From Mimachlamys varia (Eukaryota > Mollusca > Bivalvia > Pectinida > Pectinidae): a stretch of DNA of 64,000 nucleotides. The DNA is taken from assembly GCA_947623455.1 (NCBI GenBank), contig OX392530.1, forward strand, positions 37,603,405 through 37,667,404, in the 5' to 3' direction. A program made the position numbers and the translations under genes. This document shows, piece by piece, positions 26,900 to 40,200 of the stretch. The notes beneath the pieces are model-generated. The model saw only the letters and a program-made list of their open reading frames with translations. It ran no database searches and was not told where the DNA came from. The stretch's first letter is position 1. Every line of letters begins with the position of its first letter.

Positions 26900-27140
26900 A
26901 GGTATATCGACGATGTGTTGTCTATAAACAACAAGAAGTTTGCTGACCTAGTCGATCGTATATACCCTACTGAACTTGAGATTAAATACTACAACAAACT
27001 CTCCTACATCAGCTTCTTACCTCGATTTTTACTTAAACTATGACCAACACGGGCAACTTACTACTAAGCTGTAAGATAAACGTGACGATTTCGATTTTTC
27101 GATCGTGAACTTTTCCTTTTTTGATAGTAACATCACTGCT
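26900..27140 (+). pseudogene. Reverse transcriptase fragment, frameshifted
   Basis: The frame reads RYIDDVLSINNKKFADLVDR, with the YxDD catalytic box of a retroelement reverse transcriptase, then IYPTELEIK. After a frameshift the expected downstream segment continues as GQLTTKL, a stop, then DKRDDFDFSIVNF. Both the shift and the stop mark it as dead. It resembles retroelement polymerases common in molluscs, but I cannot fix the clade. Copy 1 of the flank keeps only the sequence just 5' of it (1467-1550). Confidence 0.75.
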
Positions 27141-27994
27141 ACTCAATTCTATGGTGTTTACATGGGTGGAGCGCAATGATGGGTTGACCAGCTATGAAAA
27201 TTTAGTAGACCTAGATTAGTAGATCTTACAGAGGGTCAGCAGGTCGAATCCAACATGGCAGTTTGATTATCGCTTTGAATTTTCACATGGCTTTAGTATC
27301 ACAAACATACTTGAGGCCGCCTTGTTTCCGAACTCAAGCTCTGCTTCTATGTATCGTTATCTCTTCGATAACTAAAACCCCTGTTCAACTTATCAAGCCG
27401 AAGTAAAAAAGCGAAGACTGCCCAACAGTAGACTTCATTTAGATATCATACCCTGAAACGACCCTATTCACATCCAGGCTCTCGGCGAACAAATGTTTTA
27501 CAATATTTATTGTTTGTCATTCAAAATGTTGAAGACGCTTACAATCTTTGCTGGATAAATATGCATGTGTTTGGATTATTTAAGCCGTAAACTTAGATAC
27601 TTGGGTCCATATACGGGTAATGGCTGTATAAACATTGTAACATCATAACGGCAACATTCGTTGAACCGATCCGCGAGGCTTTAAGAGTCATTTTATCAAA
27701 TTTTGTACCAAATAGGGTACGATGAATTTAACATTAGCCCTAGTGCTAGACGTTTGAGTTTCAAACCAAATTCTAAAGACTTTGAATGAAATACTGAGTG
27801 CTATTTGGGTCTTTTTTATGAAATATATTTATGTCGGACCGAATATGCGCCATATACATGTATGTCCCGAGATGATGTAAGCATATACATAATCGATCTT
27901 TAGCTAAAATAACATATATTTAATTGTGTAGACATGCATTTCTAGGCATAATCAGTAATTTGTTTTCTTAACTTACCCATAATGATATAGATTA

Positions 27995-28535
27995 TCATAA
28001 AGTATGCCCCTGTTTCTGTCTCGACTAGGATATATCAAAGAAAAAACCATGTATACCCCTTTAACGTACTCGACTAGGTTGTATCTTTTAAGAGACCCAG
28101 GTATCCCGCTGTCACTGATTTGACTAGGATGTATCAAAGAGGAGAACCATGTATAACCCTATACCGTACTCGACTAGGTTGTATCTTTTAAGAGACCCAG
28201 GTAACCCACTGTCACTGACTCGACTAGTAAATATCATAAAGAAGAACCAGGTATGCCCCTGTTTTTGACTCGACTAGGATGTATCAAAGAAAAGAACCAT
28301 GTATACCCCTATACCGTACTCGACTAAGTTTTAAGAGACCCAGGTATCCCACTGTCACTGACTCGACTAGTAAATATCATAAAGAAAAACCAGGTATGCC
28401 CCTGTATTTGACTCGACTAGGATGTGTCAAAGAGAAGAACCATGTATACCCCTATACCGTACTCGACTAGGTTTTAAGAGACCCAGGTATCCCGCTGTCA
28501 CTGATTTGAACCAGGTCTGCCCCTTTCACTCACTT
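27995..28535 (+). repeat. Contracted, mosaic version of the 50-bp minisatellite
   Basis: About ten units alternating between the copy 1 type (ACCAGGTATGCCCCTGTTT) and two divergent types (CCTATACCGTACTCGACTAG, TTAAGAGACCCAGGTATC), forming a higher-order repeat. It occupies the same place in the flank as the 52-unit array of copy 1. Confidence 0.85.
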
Positions 28536-28564
28536 GACATGTAGTACAGTTAAGCAATGAATCA

Positions 28565-29133
28565 GGATATTAACCTTTTATTGTCCAGACTGAAGGTTTT
28601 TTTAAAGTGATGAACAAGTTTTACATGGTGAATGTTATGTTACATTTAAGCAATGAATGAATTAACAAATGTTGTTACAGTCCTATAACACCACATTGCT
28701 ATTGATGACAAACCCTAATAAAGCCCGGTAGGGCTTTATGTAAGCTTGTCAGCAATAGCAATGTGTGTTATAGGACTGTCATAATATTTGCTAAAATGTT
28801 TATTACTTATATTTATATTTTGATAGAATAACTGTGCTTTATTTAGTTTCTTCGGACCGATTTTGAACAGCAAATCAAGTGAAGACAGCAATGAAATTGA
28901 TGAAGTCACATTCGAGAATGATGACGTCACAATGCCAACTGATGTTATAGTCTGAGGCACTGGGTGTTATAGGTGTATGGCAGCAACTGCCTCTTAGCAT
29001 TGTGTCAATGGGAAATTACAGAGCAAATGTAAATATAGATGTATGAAAGGACCAAGGAAGTCGATCGGTATCATTCACGAGGCGGTTAGGACAATGCCTT
29101 CGATTTTCTTCATTACACACTCATGGACACAGC
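28565..29133. mobile_element. Inserted element with hairpin, present only in flank copy 2
   Basis: Copy 1 runs straight from AATCA to AATATAGCCCC at 5981-5991; copy 2 has about 570 bp in between. It contains an inverted repeat of about 33 nt (28677-28710 and 28747-28779) around a GC palindrome AAAGCCCGGTAGGGCTTT. A minus-strand open frame of 74 codons shows no family I recognise. No clear target-site duplication is visible. Confidence 0.55.
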
Positions 29134-30067
29134 AAATATAGCCCCTCCAAGTATTTAGGATGTGAACCATCTCATTGCTTGTTTCAGACTCTGCCAGACG
29201 CCATACCATAGTACGGTATATAATACATTCGCTTCAGTTGGTTTAAAAACGATCACTCGGGGAATTATGTTTAGTCCTTATAACTGTTTGTTCATGTAAT
29301 AGTGAACTACGCACGTTCCAAGGAATGGTCTTTATGACTGGCACATATACAATATATTCTGTTCGTCATATAATTGCCAGGATTTGTGTCTCATTTAGTC
29401 AATTGTCCTATATTTAAACCATACTGATACATTTATAGTTAGTACTGAGTACACTGTTTAACGAAAAATACACAGCAAAACGTCTTCAGGTAAACTTGAT
29501 CTGAAATTGATATGAAATAGAGGTCAATATTATATGAAAACAAAACAGGTAAATTGTAAATCAACATGAATTGATGTTTTGTTCTTTTCATGTCGATTTG
29601 GCGTGAAAATATTCACATGAAATGGACCTCAATTTGACATGAATTGACATGAAGAATTTTTGCCTTTGTACCTCATCTGACAGAGGAATGTGGAATGTTC
29701 CTCGAACTCAATATCCGAGTATTGAAACTGATGAAGGGTAAAAGGACTTTTAACTATCTAATTACAAATTGCACTGAATAAAACTTGAATAAAAGTGATA
29801 TTAATTTTTGGTTATTAATTAGAACGCCTCGACAAAGTGGTGTAAACCGTAAAAAAATAGTCTGTGGATGACGTCGTTGTATACAATCCGCTTTGGAGTG
29901 TAGCATATACTACGCATACGTTTCAAAAGTTTATTATTATTTATATACAATTTGATACAGTACGACATCAACGCTTTACAATCTTGAGTCTGACCATTTA
30001 AGCTAACTGTTTTCCTCTTATATTTGTTGCTTTTATGCATTTTACCAAATTGACAAGTTCTTTGTTT

Positions 30068-30278
30068 GGCTTGGTTTAATTTATTTTAAATCCTATTTAC
30101 AGCCAGTGTCATTAAAGGACGTGCCAAGTTTTGGAGGTGGAGGAAAGGCGGAGTACCCGGAGTACGATCAGTACCTGGCAACTTCCCCACGTGGGTTTCG
30201 AACTAGCAACCCAGAGGTTTAGACTAGTTGTAGAATATCGGGACACCTTAACCATTCGGTCACTGCGGCCAAAATTTA
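30068..30278 (-). mobile_element. SINE-like repeat, family 1, copy in second flank
   Basis: The same element as at 6895-7105, duplicated with the flank, with a small deletion after GGAGTACCCGGAG. Confidence 0.6.
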
Positions 30279-30515
30279 TGTTCTTCGTGCAATGAATAAG
30301 TAAATACTTGCCAATCCATATATGTACATGTATAATCAATATGCGTACCTTAATATGACTTATCGGTAGGTGTTTTTGGTGAGTCATTCAGATCTAATCA
30401 GTGTGGTACGGGTAGGTACACATGTACCTATTTATAGTATTTATGTAATATTGTGTTGATATACGTCATTGTGTTCAGATAATTTATCTAGTCTGTCTGA
30501 TAAGTTGGTATGCAC

Positions 30516-30563
30516 TTTCTGTTTCATGATTTATATTTACCTGTAATCATCGATCTATAAATA
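30516..30563 (+). promoter_or_regulatory. Duplicate copy of the ISRE-like site plus TATA box
   Basis: TTTCTGTTTC at 30516-30525 and TATAAATA at 30556-30563 repeat the gene A promoter with the same spacing. Homology to the gene A flank stops about 60 bp further on. The gene B ATG is 2.2 kb downstream, so this copy can serve gene B only through a 5' UTR intron. A possible acceptor, TTCCTTAG, ends near 32678. It could equally be an orphan promoter. Confidence 0.45.
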
Positions 30564-31567
30564 AGAGTTATGCAATAACAAAAGCACGTATATCAGAATA
30601 TCACCTACAATGGAATTTAGATATCACTGAATACAAGTTTAGTATGATATGAAATAACGTTGAGTTACCATACAAAGGGAACAGAACAAAAGTGAAAGCC
30701 TAACCTTCACAAAACGTTAATGAAGATAATTCGGGTATTCTAAACGGGGAGGTGTTCCTGCATCCGACTTGGAAAGAAATTCCGGTAAACTGGGGAGATA
30801 CAGGTCATTAAAAGAGTTATACATCGTTAAAATACTTCATAAATCAGACTTTCAAAAAAAAATTTAAAACGCCTTTCCTTTTCCTCAATTTGTTAGTGAT
30901 CATAATACCCCATATAAGCCCTACTACTTATATATATATATGTGTATCAGTAGGTAATAAGCTATTAATATACATGTACATATATCTAGTATTAGGGCGT
31001 ATACGTATATAGATATATCATTCAAATATCTCATATTCAACATAAGGTAAGAAACGTCAATGTGTATGAGTTGCATAGCTTGCAAATGTAACGATATGTT
31101 TTATCAATTTTTGTTCGCAATAATACTATCATAACATTTAATGCGAATTTCAATGTATGACGCATTGGTTCTAAAGAAATACCCGTATCTCTGAAAACGA
31201 AACCGAAACTATCATTTTTTCCAATAACCAGTATCAGTTTATTTCAAAAGCTGACATAAGGCTTGCTTGAATACAAGGGTATCTATTTCATAGGTATAAA
31301 ACCATACCTGGTAAGTATTGATCAGAAAGGAAATATTCCCCGTTTGTTTAAGTTACAATAAAAATGTAATGTGTTCGATTCTTGAGACCCTTGAAAGGAG
31401 AAAGGTAAGTATAATGTTTTATATGCAGTGCATTGAACCGAAAATGACATAATATATGTTTGCTGCAATATTCATAATATTGTCCCTTAAATTTCGCGGT
31501 ATCACCAGACAATACAGCAATTATAATAACTTTTAAGAAAAAAAAACGGAATCAACAGAATATTTGA

Positions 31568-31760
31568 TATTGGGTGCCAAGGTAGCCGTGATCGCTAATG
31601 CGTTGGCAGGAATAGCCAGGGTCAAGCGTGAGCTGCTGACCTCTCGCTACAGTTTGGGTTGGACTCCTACTCGTGTCGATTTCTGTCGGGTTTGCTGTCC
31701 CCCACGTTGGCACGTACGGTAGTTTTCTCCCACCGTTAGACAGTAATCAGGTGTCAGTGC
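31568..31760 (+). mobile_element. SINE-like tRNA-related repeat, family 3
   Basis: A box-A-like GGTAGCCGTGATCGCTAATG and a box-B-like GGTTGGACTCCTACTCG, 60-100 bp apart, are followed by GTCCCCCACGTTGGCACGTA. It is a single copy in this window, so assignment is tentative. 30626-31567 and 31761-32670 show no gene or repeat that I recognise. Confidence 0.4.
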
Positions 31761-32789
31761 CTTCTAGGTTAGGGCTGGGATATGGTAGTTACTTACCAAT
31801 GTTTCATTGTATATACACATGCTATGGAGTAGTTAGTAATAGTAGTTGTCGTTTATGCGACTACCGCTGTACTGTTGTATTATCCGCGGGTGATTCGATA
31901 ATATGAACGGAGGAATTTGCATATATACAAAGCTGTGATCCAACTACTCAAAAATTAAAAAGTCATCTTGAAAACAACAAATACTTTTTTAACTTTTAAA
32001 AATATGATACCTCTTCAATGTTGTCGATATCATTGTTTCTTTATATAGAATCTAAAAGCTTAACAATGTAATACTAAATATAGACGACTGGTCGAGGAAA
32101 CGAGAACTTTATAAATTGTTCTTGAAAGCTTGACATAACCTGGTGTAATGTTCGACAAATGAGATGGATCCAATGATCAATAGGTCTATTTAAAAACAAG
32201 GGATTCCTACAAATGACTTTGTGCATATCCCTACAGTGTATCAGTATACACTGGTACACATATGCCTCTCTTCTCTGAAACAATATACTCGATATGTATT
32301 TATAGACCAGTGAAAATTACCGCGGTGGACGTTTTCTGAAAACACAACGTACATGTATATATTGTATATCACTACTTATGTAATATTGTATTTATAATAG
32401 ACTGGAAGTTTTGTATGTACGTCCTGGTTTAGATCAGTAAACAGGAGTGTCATGGGTGTAGCATGCATGACCCTAGATAGTAAAGGTAATGCGGACGGTG
32501 TTATTATTTTGATGTTGTCGTGATGGTATGAACTAGTATATTTTCTATGTTTTGTAATTGTAGGATGTTTATGTGTACAATTGTGTATGTTATAAATATC
32601 TATTCTGTTTTCATATAGCTAATGTCAACACTTTTATATATAACTGATGTACGTTATTTGTGTTTCGTTATTCCTTAGATGATGGACACAATGATGTTTC
32701 CAACACCCATTTTATTGCTATTTGACAGCAGGGTACTTACCAAAGATTATGTAGTCAGCACCCTTCCTTGAACTTTCGTAAAATAAGCA

Positions 32790-35700
32790 ATGGCTAACGC
32801 TATGGAGTCATCCTCCTCGGGAAGTGATACCACGGAAATGTTCTCCAGCTCGGAAGACGATTATGATGACCAAGCACAAGGTCGCTCACCCGAGTTAGAC
32901 GATACCATTGAAAGGATTCATCGTTTAATTCAAGATGACGTACTAGAAGAGGCAAATAAGCTGACAATGGAAACTTATACTCGTCTGGAAAATTCTTATA
33001 AGTCGGAGAAAGATCGAAAATATCTTGACTATCCTCGATATCTAAATCAATGTGCAAGGCTGTTTAGAGAGGTCAGTACAGCAGATATAACAGTAATGCT
33101 AAATCATGTTCTATAATCGTTAGATAAACACATACGCATGTAATAATCAAAATATTTTCAAGTTTAAAACTTGGCTCGTATCAGTTAAAGGTGGATTGTA
33201 AGGTCAATATTTACAATATGTTTAATTTCCACATTTAAAAATAATCATTAAGCACAATTTAATACTTAATTGAATGATAACTCTTTGATAATTTCTCAAG
33301 AAAAAAACATAAACCTTTATGATATGTAAAGAGATATCATGTTTATAAATTATATAAACATTTGACTGACCGTTTATTTTGTATCTCTTTCAGGTATCTA
33401 ATCCTTTAATGGCAGTAGAATCCTACTATACAGGTAATTGTCTGTGTTATAGATTTGCTATATTATCTATCAAATCAAATAATTTCTACCACAATACCCT
33501 GTGTTATTCCACTCTCAGACCATTGTATAAACGTGCTAACTGTTGGATACATATATGTTATATACCACTAGTGGAATATGACCTTCCGTACCTTTGATTG
33601 GTTGAGAAGTTGAAGTGAAATCGTTAAATTATTTGTTTAAACAATTCTATACTTTTACAGATTGCAAATAATATTTTTATTGAGTACACTTGCAATATAA
33701 AACATAAACGTGTGTGAGCAAATATGATACTCCATATATATTATTACATTATGACTTTAAAATATAAAATAAAACTCCTTTCGGTTTATTTTTTTTCAAG
33801 TTATTTTACATCAACATGATGACGAGCTGGACTTTGAGGAACACATACACGTTGCAAAAATCCTATGGAACGAGGTTTTCTCTTCAAATCTTCAAATTGA
33901 GGTACGGGAATATTTAAGCATGAAGTTAAATATAACAAGGATGAGGCGTAAACGCACTTAATAAAACGATAATTAAAACCGTATAATTCAATATAATCAG
34001 ATAAAAATGAATATGATGATTGGTATATAGGAATTAAAAATCTTGTTGAAAATACATTAACTGATATCTCTAAAACATATATAAAGTTAATTTGGTCAAT
34101 GTTTATTAATAAAGAGTATATAGAATTGTTAAAGTAAAAATCAATAAGATAAATGTAATTTTTGGGAATATAATGTATATCATGTAATATGAGGTAATTT
34201 GTGCACAGGATATATCAAAGCTCGCTAGGAAGCTACAGGTAAAGGCAGATGTACATCAGCAGACAACAGGAGGAGGAAAGTATAACCTAGCGCATATGTG
34301 TATCCATAGTGGGCTGCTTATAACATTCAAAACATTACTGCGGAGCCCTACGGCACCTCAATATATCAGGGACGCAGAGATGAAATCAACCATGGCGTTA
34401 TGGAGATGCCGTATCTTCCTCGTAAGTACACCGTACATCTAACGATTTGAAAACAATTATTTGTACAATATATATAGATTATGTATCATACATTGTATCT
34501 TAATTGTCATATTCCCTTTATATTTATTTACTAAAATTGCTTTATCTCAAAAGTGTATCTATTCATGTGTTTTGAACATCTGTGGTCAGTTGCGAAAAAT
34601 CATGCCAATTTTGTAAATACATGTGTATATATTTGCAATGAAAAATAAAAACAAAAATAGATGAAAATCTGGTTAATGAACTTAATTCATCAGTTTTATT
34701 TCATCATTTTATTGATATCGATTACATTTGAATGGATATATTAATGTGATCACAGAGCATGCATTTATAGTGTAATTGATGACATTATTATTTCCATTCA
34801 TTTTTCTCATCTTCTTGTTCATGAATTCATATATTCTGTAATTCTGTATTTAGATATGTTTGAACTAATTTCTTTTGAAGGGTGATACGTCACAAGTTAT
34901 GGAGGAATGTAAACGTGGTATGTATTATGATATAAATCCTTAATCTGTTCATGCATGTTAATAATTATAGTCACTACCGTAAAACCGGTTAATTTTCACG
35001 GATTAAAATTCGCGATCTTGAGATATAATAATGTCTGATTTTCGCGGATATTGTAAACTAAAGCACCGAAAATGTAACACGATTTATAACCCGTGTTTTA
35101 ATACGCCTAAATACACGTATACGCTGCGAAAATGGGCACTTCCTTTCAGTCCAATTCTTTTCCTTTAAATGATGTTTGTATTGATTGCTTTAGAGATAGA
35201 CATTTCCGATAATTTCGTATTGCAATAACTTATCACAGTTATAACAACCACTAATTAACTGTAATTGACCGCACTATTGTGACCAGTGTTCAAATTCTTA
35301 TAAATAGAAATGGGGATTAGCTTATCTATGGAAAACGAGTGTCATTAACGATATATTGTCTGCTGAACATAGATACATATGGTGGAATGTATATTCTTCC
35401 GAAATCCAACAAGCCCAAATGTGAGTTGCATGTAGTCATCGGTTGAATCTGAATTATCGCTTAAGAATATATATATTATAATCAGTGTGTTTATTACTTT
35501 TAAAGCAATCACACCTTATCGTGTGAGATACACGGAAACCTATCGATAACGATAGTAGAATACACCGACGGTTATATCGCAGTTAATATTTACGCATGTC
35601 ATATTATTTCACGAATCAAATTTTCGCGATAATGTACATGCCCTGAGAATTAGCGAAAATATCACCCCCGCGAAGATTACCGGGTATACGGTATTTGATA

Positions 35701-37269
35701 CCGGGGAGATATATCGTAAATAAACTAAGTTGGATTGACACATTTAAATGTAAATCGTTTAGCTCTTATAACAACATGGATACATTGTAATATTGGATAA
35801 TGAAATGTTCTTTTCGCTAAAAATTAAGTATTTGCTACATGCATGCCATTCCAAATGTTATATTATAGAAAATGAATGGTATATCGTTTTTCTTCAGTTG
35901 ATAGAAACAATCCAGAGAATACTGAACTGTTAGAGATATGGGCTCTTGCGATGAAGAACGCGGGGATGTTGATCGAGGCGTTAAAGAAGGCGGAATCAGC
36001 ACTGGTGTTTGTTAAAGTAATATATCCGTTTATCAAATCATATCAGAAATATGTTCATTAAAATTCCTGTCAAAATTGAGCAATACATATAGGATAGGAA
36101 AATAATAATAAGAATACTAAAGCGTCAACAAAACCATAATCCGAACCCAAAATCGATTAAAGCAGAGGCAAAATAGAAACAAAAGAAGATCTACATGGAG
36201 ACTCTCGTAAAAGCACAAGATAATTAGACCAGGTGTTCCGGAAGAATAAGCGTCTTCTGCTTCATCGATGACACCCGTCATGTAAATCTTTGTTAAGTAT
36301 GGTAAACGCACAAAATGATTGGTTTTATTTGGTTAATTTTGCTTTACGTCCTATCAATAGCCAGGGTAATTTTAAGGACGTGCCAGGTTTTGTAGATGGA
36401 GGAAAGCCGGAGAACTCAGAGAAAAAACACTGATATATTGTCAGAACCTGGCAACTGCCTTACGTGTGTCGAACTCGCAATCCAGATGTGAAGGGCTAGT
36501 TGTAGAATGTCGGGACATCTCAACCACTCGGCTAAAGCGGCCCCTAGCGACATGAGGACAAGTTTTTCATGATAATTATAAGAGACAGTTTGTTCGTGCA
36601 TTACTACATAATACCGTCTGACTTATGTTATATTGGTTATTTGTAAGACTCTTTATTTCTTCTATAGCTTACTTGGAATTTCATGAGATCGAACAATTCT
36701 ATTCCTGTAATTTTCTTTTTATACCAATTTGAAGTAAATGTTTTTGTCCTTGTCTATTGGCAATGTTACTGTTTTTATTTGACTTTTTTTTTTTTTAATA
36801 TGTTTAGAGCAAAATTCAAAAACAGTCCCTGGAGCACATGAAAGTGTCCATCGTCGCTGAAATTCAAGAGAACAGTAAAATGCCAGCCAACGTTACGCCC
36901 GACGAGGAGTGGTTGTCTGGAACAAACATTACCACACCTTCCAAAGTAAGTTCATTTTACCCTGACAACAGTTTTATAATTACATAAATGAATTTAATGC
37001 GCAAATGATAAATGAAAAAACATTGGTCATGTTCATCAGTGATGATATTGCATTCAGTAAAACTTCCCCCTTTTTATAGGCGTAAAGTCTTAAATGTTAG
37101 GAAAAATGTACCGTACCTTCTTGAAGTAGGGTTTTGAAATCAATTAAAAGAAAATACAAATATTATTTGGAACAATTCTGCAAACTAATATTTTTATGTT
37201 TGTTTTTTTAGAATAGTGAAATAATAAAGGACATGAAGAGAAGACATGTCAAGAGCATCAGAAGAAGAC
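32790..37269 (+). CDS. Gene B exons 1-8: acidic N-terminus and TPR-like helical region
   Basis: These exons encode residues 1-329. The first 35 residues are Ser/Asp/Glu-rich (SSSSGSD, SSEDDYDD). The segment SYKSEKDRKYLDYPRYLNQC matches SYKSEQDYQYLDYSYYYHKC of gene A and marks the start of the conserved helical region. The exon 6 TPR-like helix pair (EIWALAMKNAGMLIEALKK) is also shared. All exon phases equal those of gene A. The donor of exon 1 is GAG|GTCAGT, weaker than the gene A equivalent CAG|GTAAGT. No known enzymatic motif occurs here. Confidence 0.78.
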
Positions 37270-40200
37270 GTAAGTTAACTAGAATAGGTACCATTAGTCA
37301 AGTTGTTAAACTAAATCTGCAAGTTTATGGTAAACAGTTACATAAAAATGGGCTAACTTTGCTAAATAATTAAAACGTTTTCCTTTCAAATAGTAAATCA
37401 TATCCCTGTTGTAGATAAAATAAGAACACGATATTACTTAATCAAGCTGTCATTACAGATAACACGACGTTTATCAATATGACATTATATTACCTACATT
37501 CTTAAAGTACAAATATCACAATGTTAAGAATATTTGTCTTCTATTTTATGAATATAAAGAGTAATACAAAAATAATTATGATTTACTGATGATATATCTT
37601 TAAAAGCCATAAAAATTTTTACGTTAAATCATAATTGTATTAAGGCAGTGATATTTGAAAAACCAGTCAAATCATATTTATCAGTAAGTGCGTTTTTCAT
37701 GCAAACATTCTATAACTTACAAACAACAATTTAACAATTAACAGTCTCATTATTTCACGTTTCCTATCTTTGATCTTTTTCAACTTTCTGATACAATGGG
37801 AGTGACTCTCTCCGCTATTTTGACATTCCAAAAACCCTCTCGCAGTTTCATACCGTGTTCATAATAATAATAATAATATACTTTATTTAAAATTCGATAA
37901 CACATTGAGTCAGAGACTCGTCTCACATGTGGTCGACAGGAAATATGAACAAATACCGTGGAAATTTGTTTCAATAAATTCTCATGACATCACGTTTCCA
38001 TGATCATTAGTTTGTGGTGATTAACTAACCGATATTGTAGAATTTTCTAAAACGACTTTTCATGTTTGTGTTGTGATGTGTTTCTGATATTGCTTCTGTC
38101 TTGAAAAGGGGTCAGGTTGCTCTAAACTGTACTTCTTTTGTTTGGATCTAGTTTACATATTGAATCATTTTGTCGCTAATACTTATCAGACACATATAAG
38201 TTTATACATGTACGATACAAAGTATAACATATATTTTATATATAACAAATACATGTACAATACCAAGTATAGCGACATATATTTCATATATAACAATTAT
38301 CTTATTTTTGTTATTTAACTATGATTATTGTGACTTGAATAACATTATTTCTCTTTAAGCAAAATCAAGGCTGCAACTCGTTACGTCCTTTATGGAGATA
38401 CCAGACTGGACTACTGTGGATATGGGAACAGAACCGATCACAGATCCTTTTTCGTTCCTTGACAGAAGTAAACGAAAGAAAAAACTAAGACGCAAAACAG
38501 CACGTATAAGGAAAGCTGTTGAAACTGCTGATGCCTCTCAATCCACTGATTTGGATCCTGACGAAAAGAGTTCAGATGAGAACGATGATGACTTTGAAGA
38601 CGCTGCAGAGGCAGTGAATACCAGAAGATTCGATTCAAGTTTAAAGATTAACGTCGACGAGTCAGATGAGGAGCCTTTGGTAAAATCATTCTTTGAGGAG
38701 AGTCAACAATTGTTTAAAACAAACGACGAGAACAAACAACGCGAACAAGGTTTTCTTTTGAACGGTATGGATTTATCCAATTCGTTTGTAGAATCACTTG
38801 CCCCAAGAAATCAAAATCATCAATGCTATACAGAGGGCTTATCAGTGAAAAGGTTAAATAGCTTACTCACATCTCAGCCAAAAACATACAAGCGATGCAC
38901 ACTTCAAATTCAAGCTGCGCACAAATCGGTCTGCACTCTTATTAAACCGGAGAAAAATTTAACAGAAATAGAAATCAGTGGCCGCTCTAGATGTGGAAGA
39001 AACTTTGCAGAGGACGAAGTTGTTGTGGAAGTGCTCAACAAACCTAACACGCAAAAACATGGAAAGAACTCCTTACCAAAGGATACAATCACAAACGGCC
39101 AAGTTGTCGGTAGGTTAAAAAGAAAGCGATTTTCCAATATAGATCATCCAGTGTTTGTATGTGAGCTTGATGAACACGAATATCATCAGATGAAACCACT
39201 CGATAAAACAGTGCCTAAATTAAATCTTTATGGGAAAGACCGAAGAGAACACAATTCATTCCATGTAGATGTATTCAACTATGACGCCAAGAACAAGAAA
39301 TTATCGTTGAGAGAAAAATTTCAGATCAACCCTGCAAAAAAGCACAGTTATACATTCCTGGTTGTTTATATTCGATGGGATAACGTGTATCCTCTTGGAG
39401 CTGTAATCAAAGTGATTGAATCAGATGGTAATCTAAGCAACGGCTTAGAAATTCTAGAGCTTCAACACCAGATACCAACTACGTACAAACAAGACACTGT
39501 GCGGGATATAAAGCGTCTGATACAAGATGGAAAACGGGAGGAACCCGAACCAGGACGGGACGATTGCACATCACTTTCTGCATTCACTATAGATCCAGAA
39601 GACTCGAAGGATTTAGATGATGCACTCAGCGTTAGAAAACTACCAAATGGAGAAGTCGAAGTCGGAGTCCATATATCAGATGTCTCCAGCTACATAAACA
39701 AAGGAGATAACATAGACAGAGAGGCAAACTTTAGGGCCAGAACATTCTATCAAGGCCATGGAAAGCAAGCATACCATATGTTACCGGAACCTCTTAGTCA
39801 AAAGCGGTGTAGCCTGCTACCAGAGGAACGTAGACGTGCATTGTCGACCTTTTTCCGTTTCGACTCGAATGGCATTTTGATACAGGGGTCATCCTCCTTA
39901 AAGAAAACCATGATAATGTCAAAACGCAAGTTAACTTACAAAGACGTCCAGCACATTATTTTTAATGAAGAAGAATGTGACCATTTTTCATCAGAAATAA
40001 AGACATTATTTGAAATATCAAAGAAACTTAGGAGGGCTCGGCTCGGTGATTCAATGAGTAGCAATAACGATACAAGACTGTTCACGGGAATGGATTTTGA
40101 TTCAATATCTGATACGCGAGAAGCACACCATCTTGTGGAAGAATTTATGATACTCAGCAACAAAACAGCCGCTGAGTTTGTGTGCTCACACTTTCCAAAT

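Larger units (their letters stand above)
25132..30625 (+). repeat. Large direct repeat, copy 2 (flank upstream of gene B)
   Basis: Second copy of the 1-7465 block, in the same orientation 25.1 kb away. Its left end abuts a T/A homopolymer tract at 25098-25131. Differences from copy 1 are a reverse-transcriptase remnant near 26900-27140, an insertion at 28565-29133, about 170 bp of unique sequence at 27818-27995 and contraction of the 50-bp minisatellite. These differences argue against an assembly artefact. No real gene is seen inside. Confidence 0.9.

Noticed and set aside
25132..30625. Assembly duplication of the first flank
   Set aside because: Copy 2 has its own insertion, RT remnant and contracted array, and is followed by a clearly different gene.
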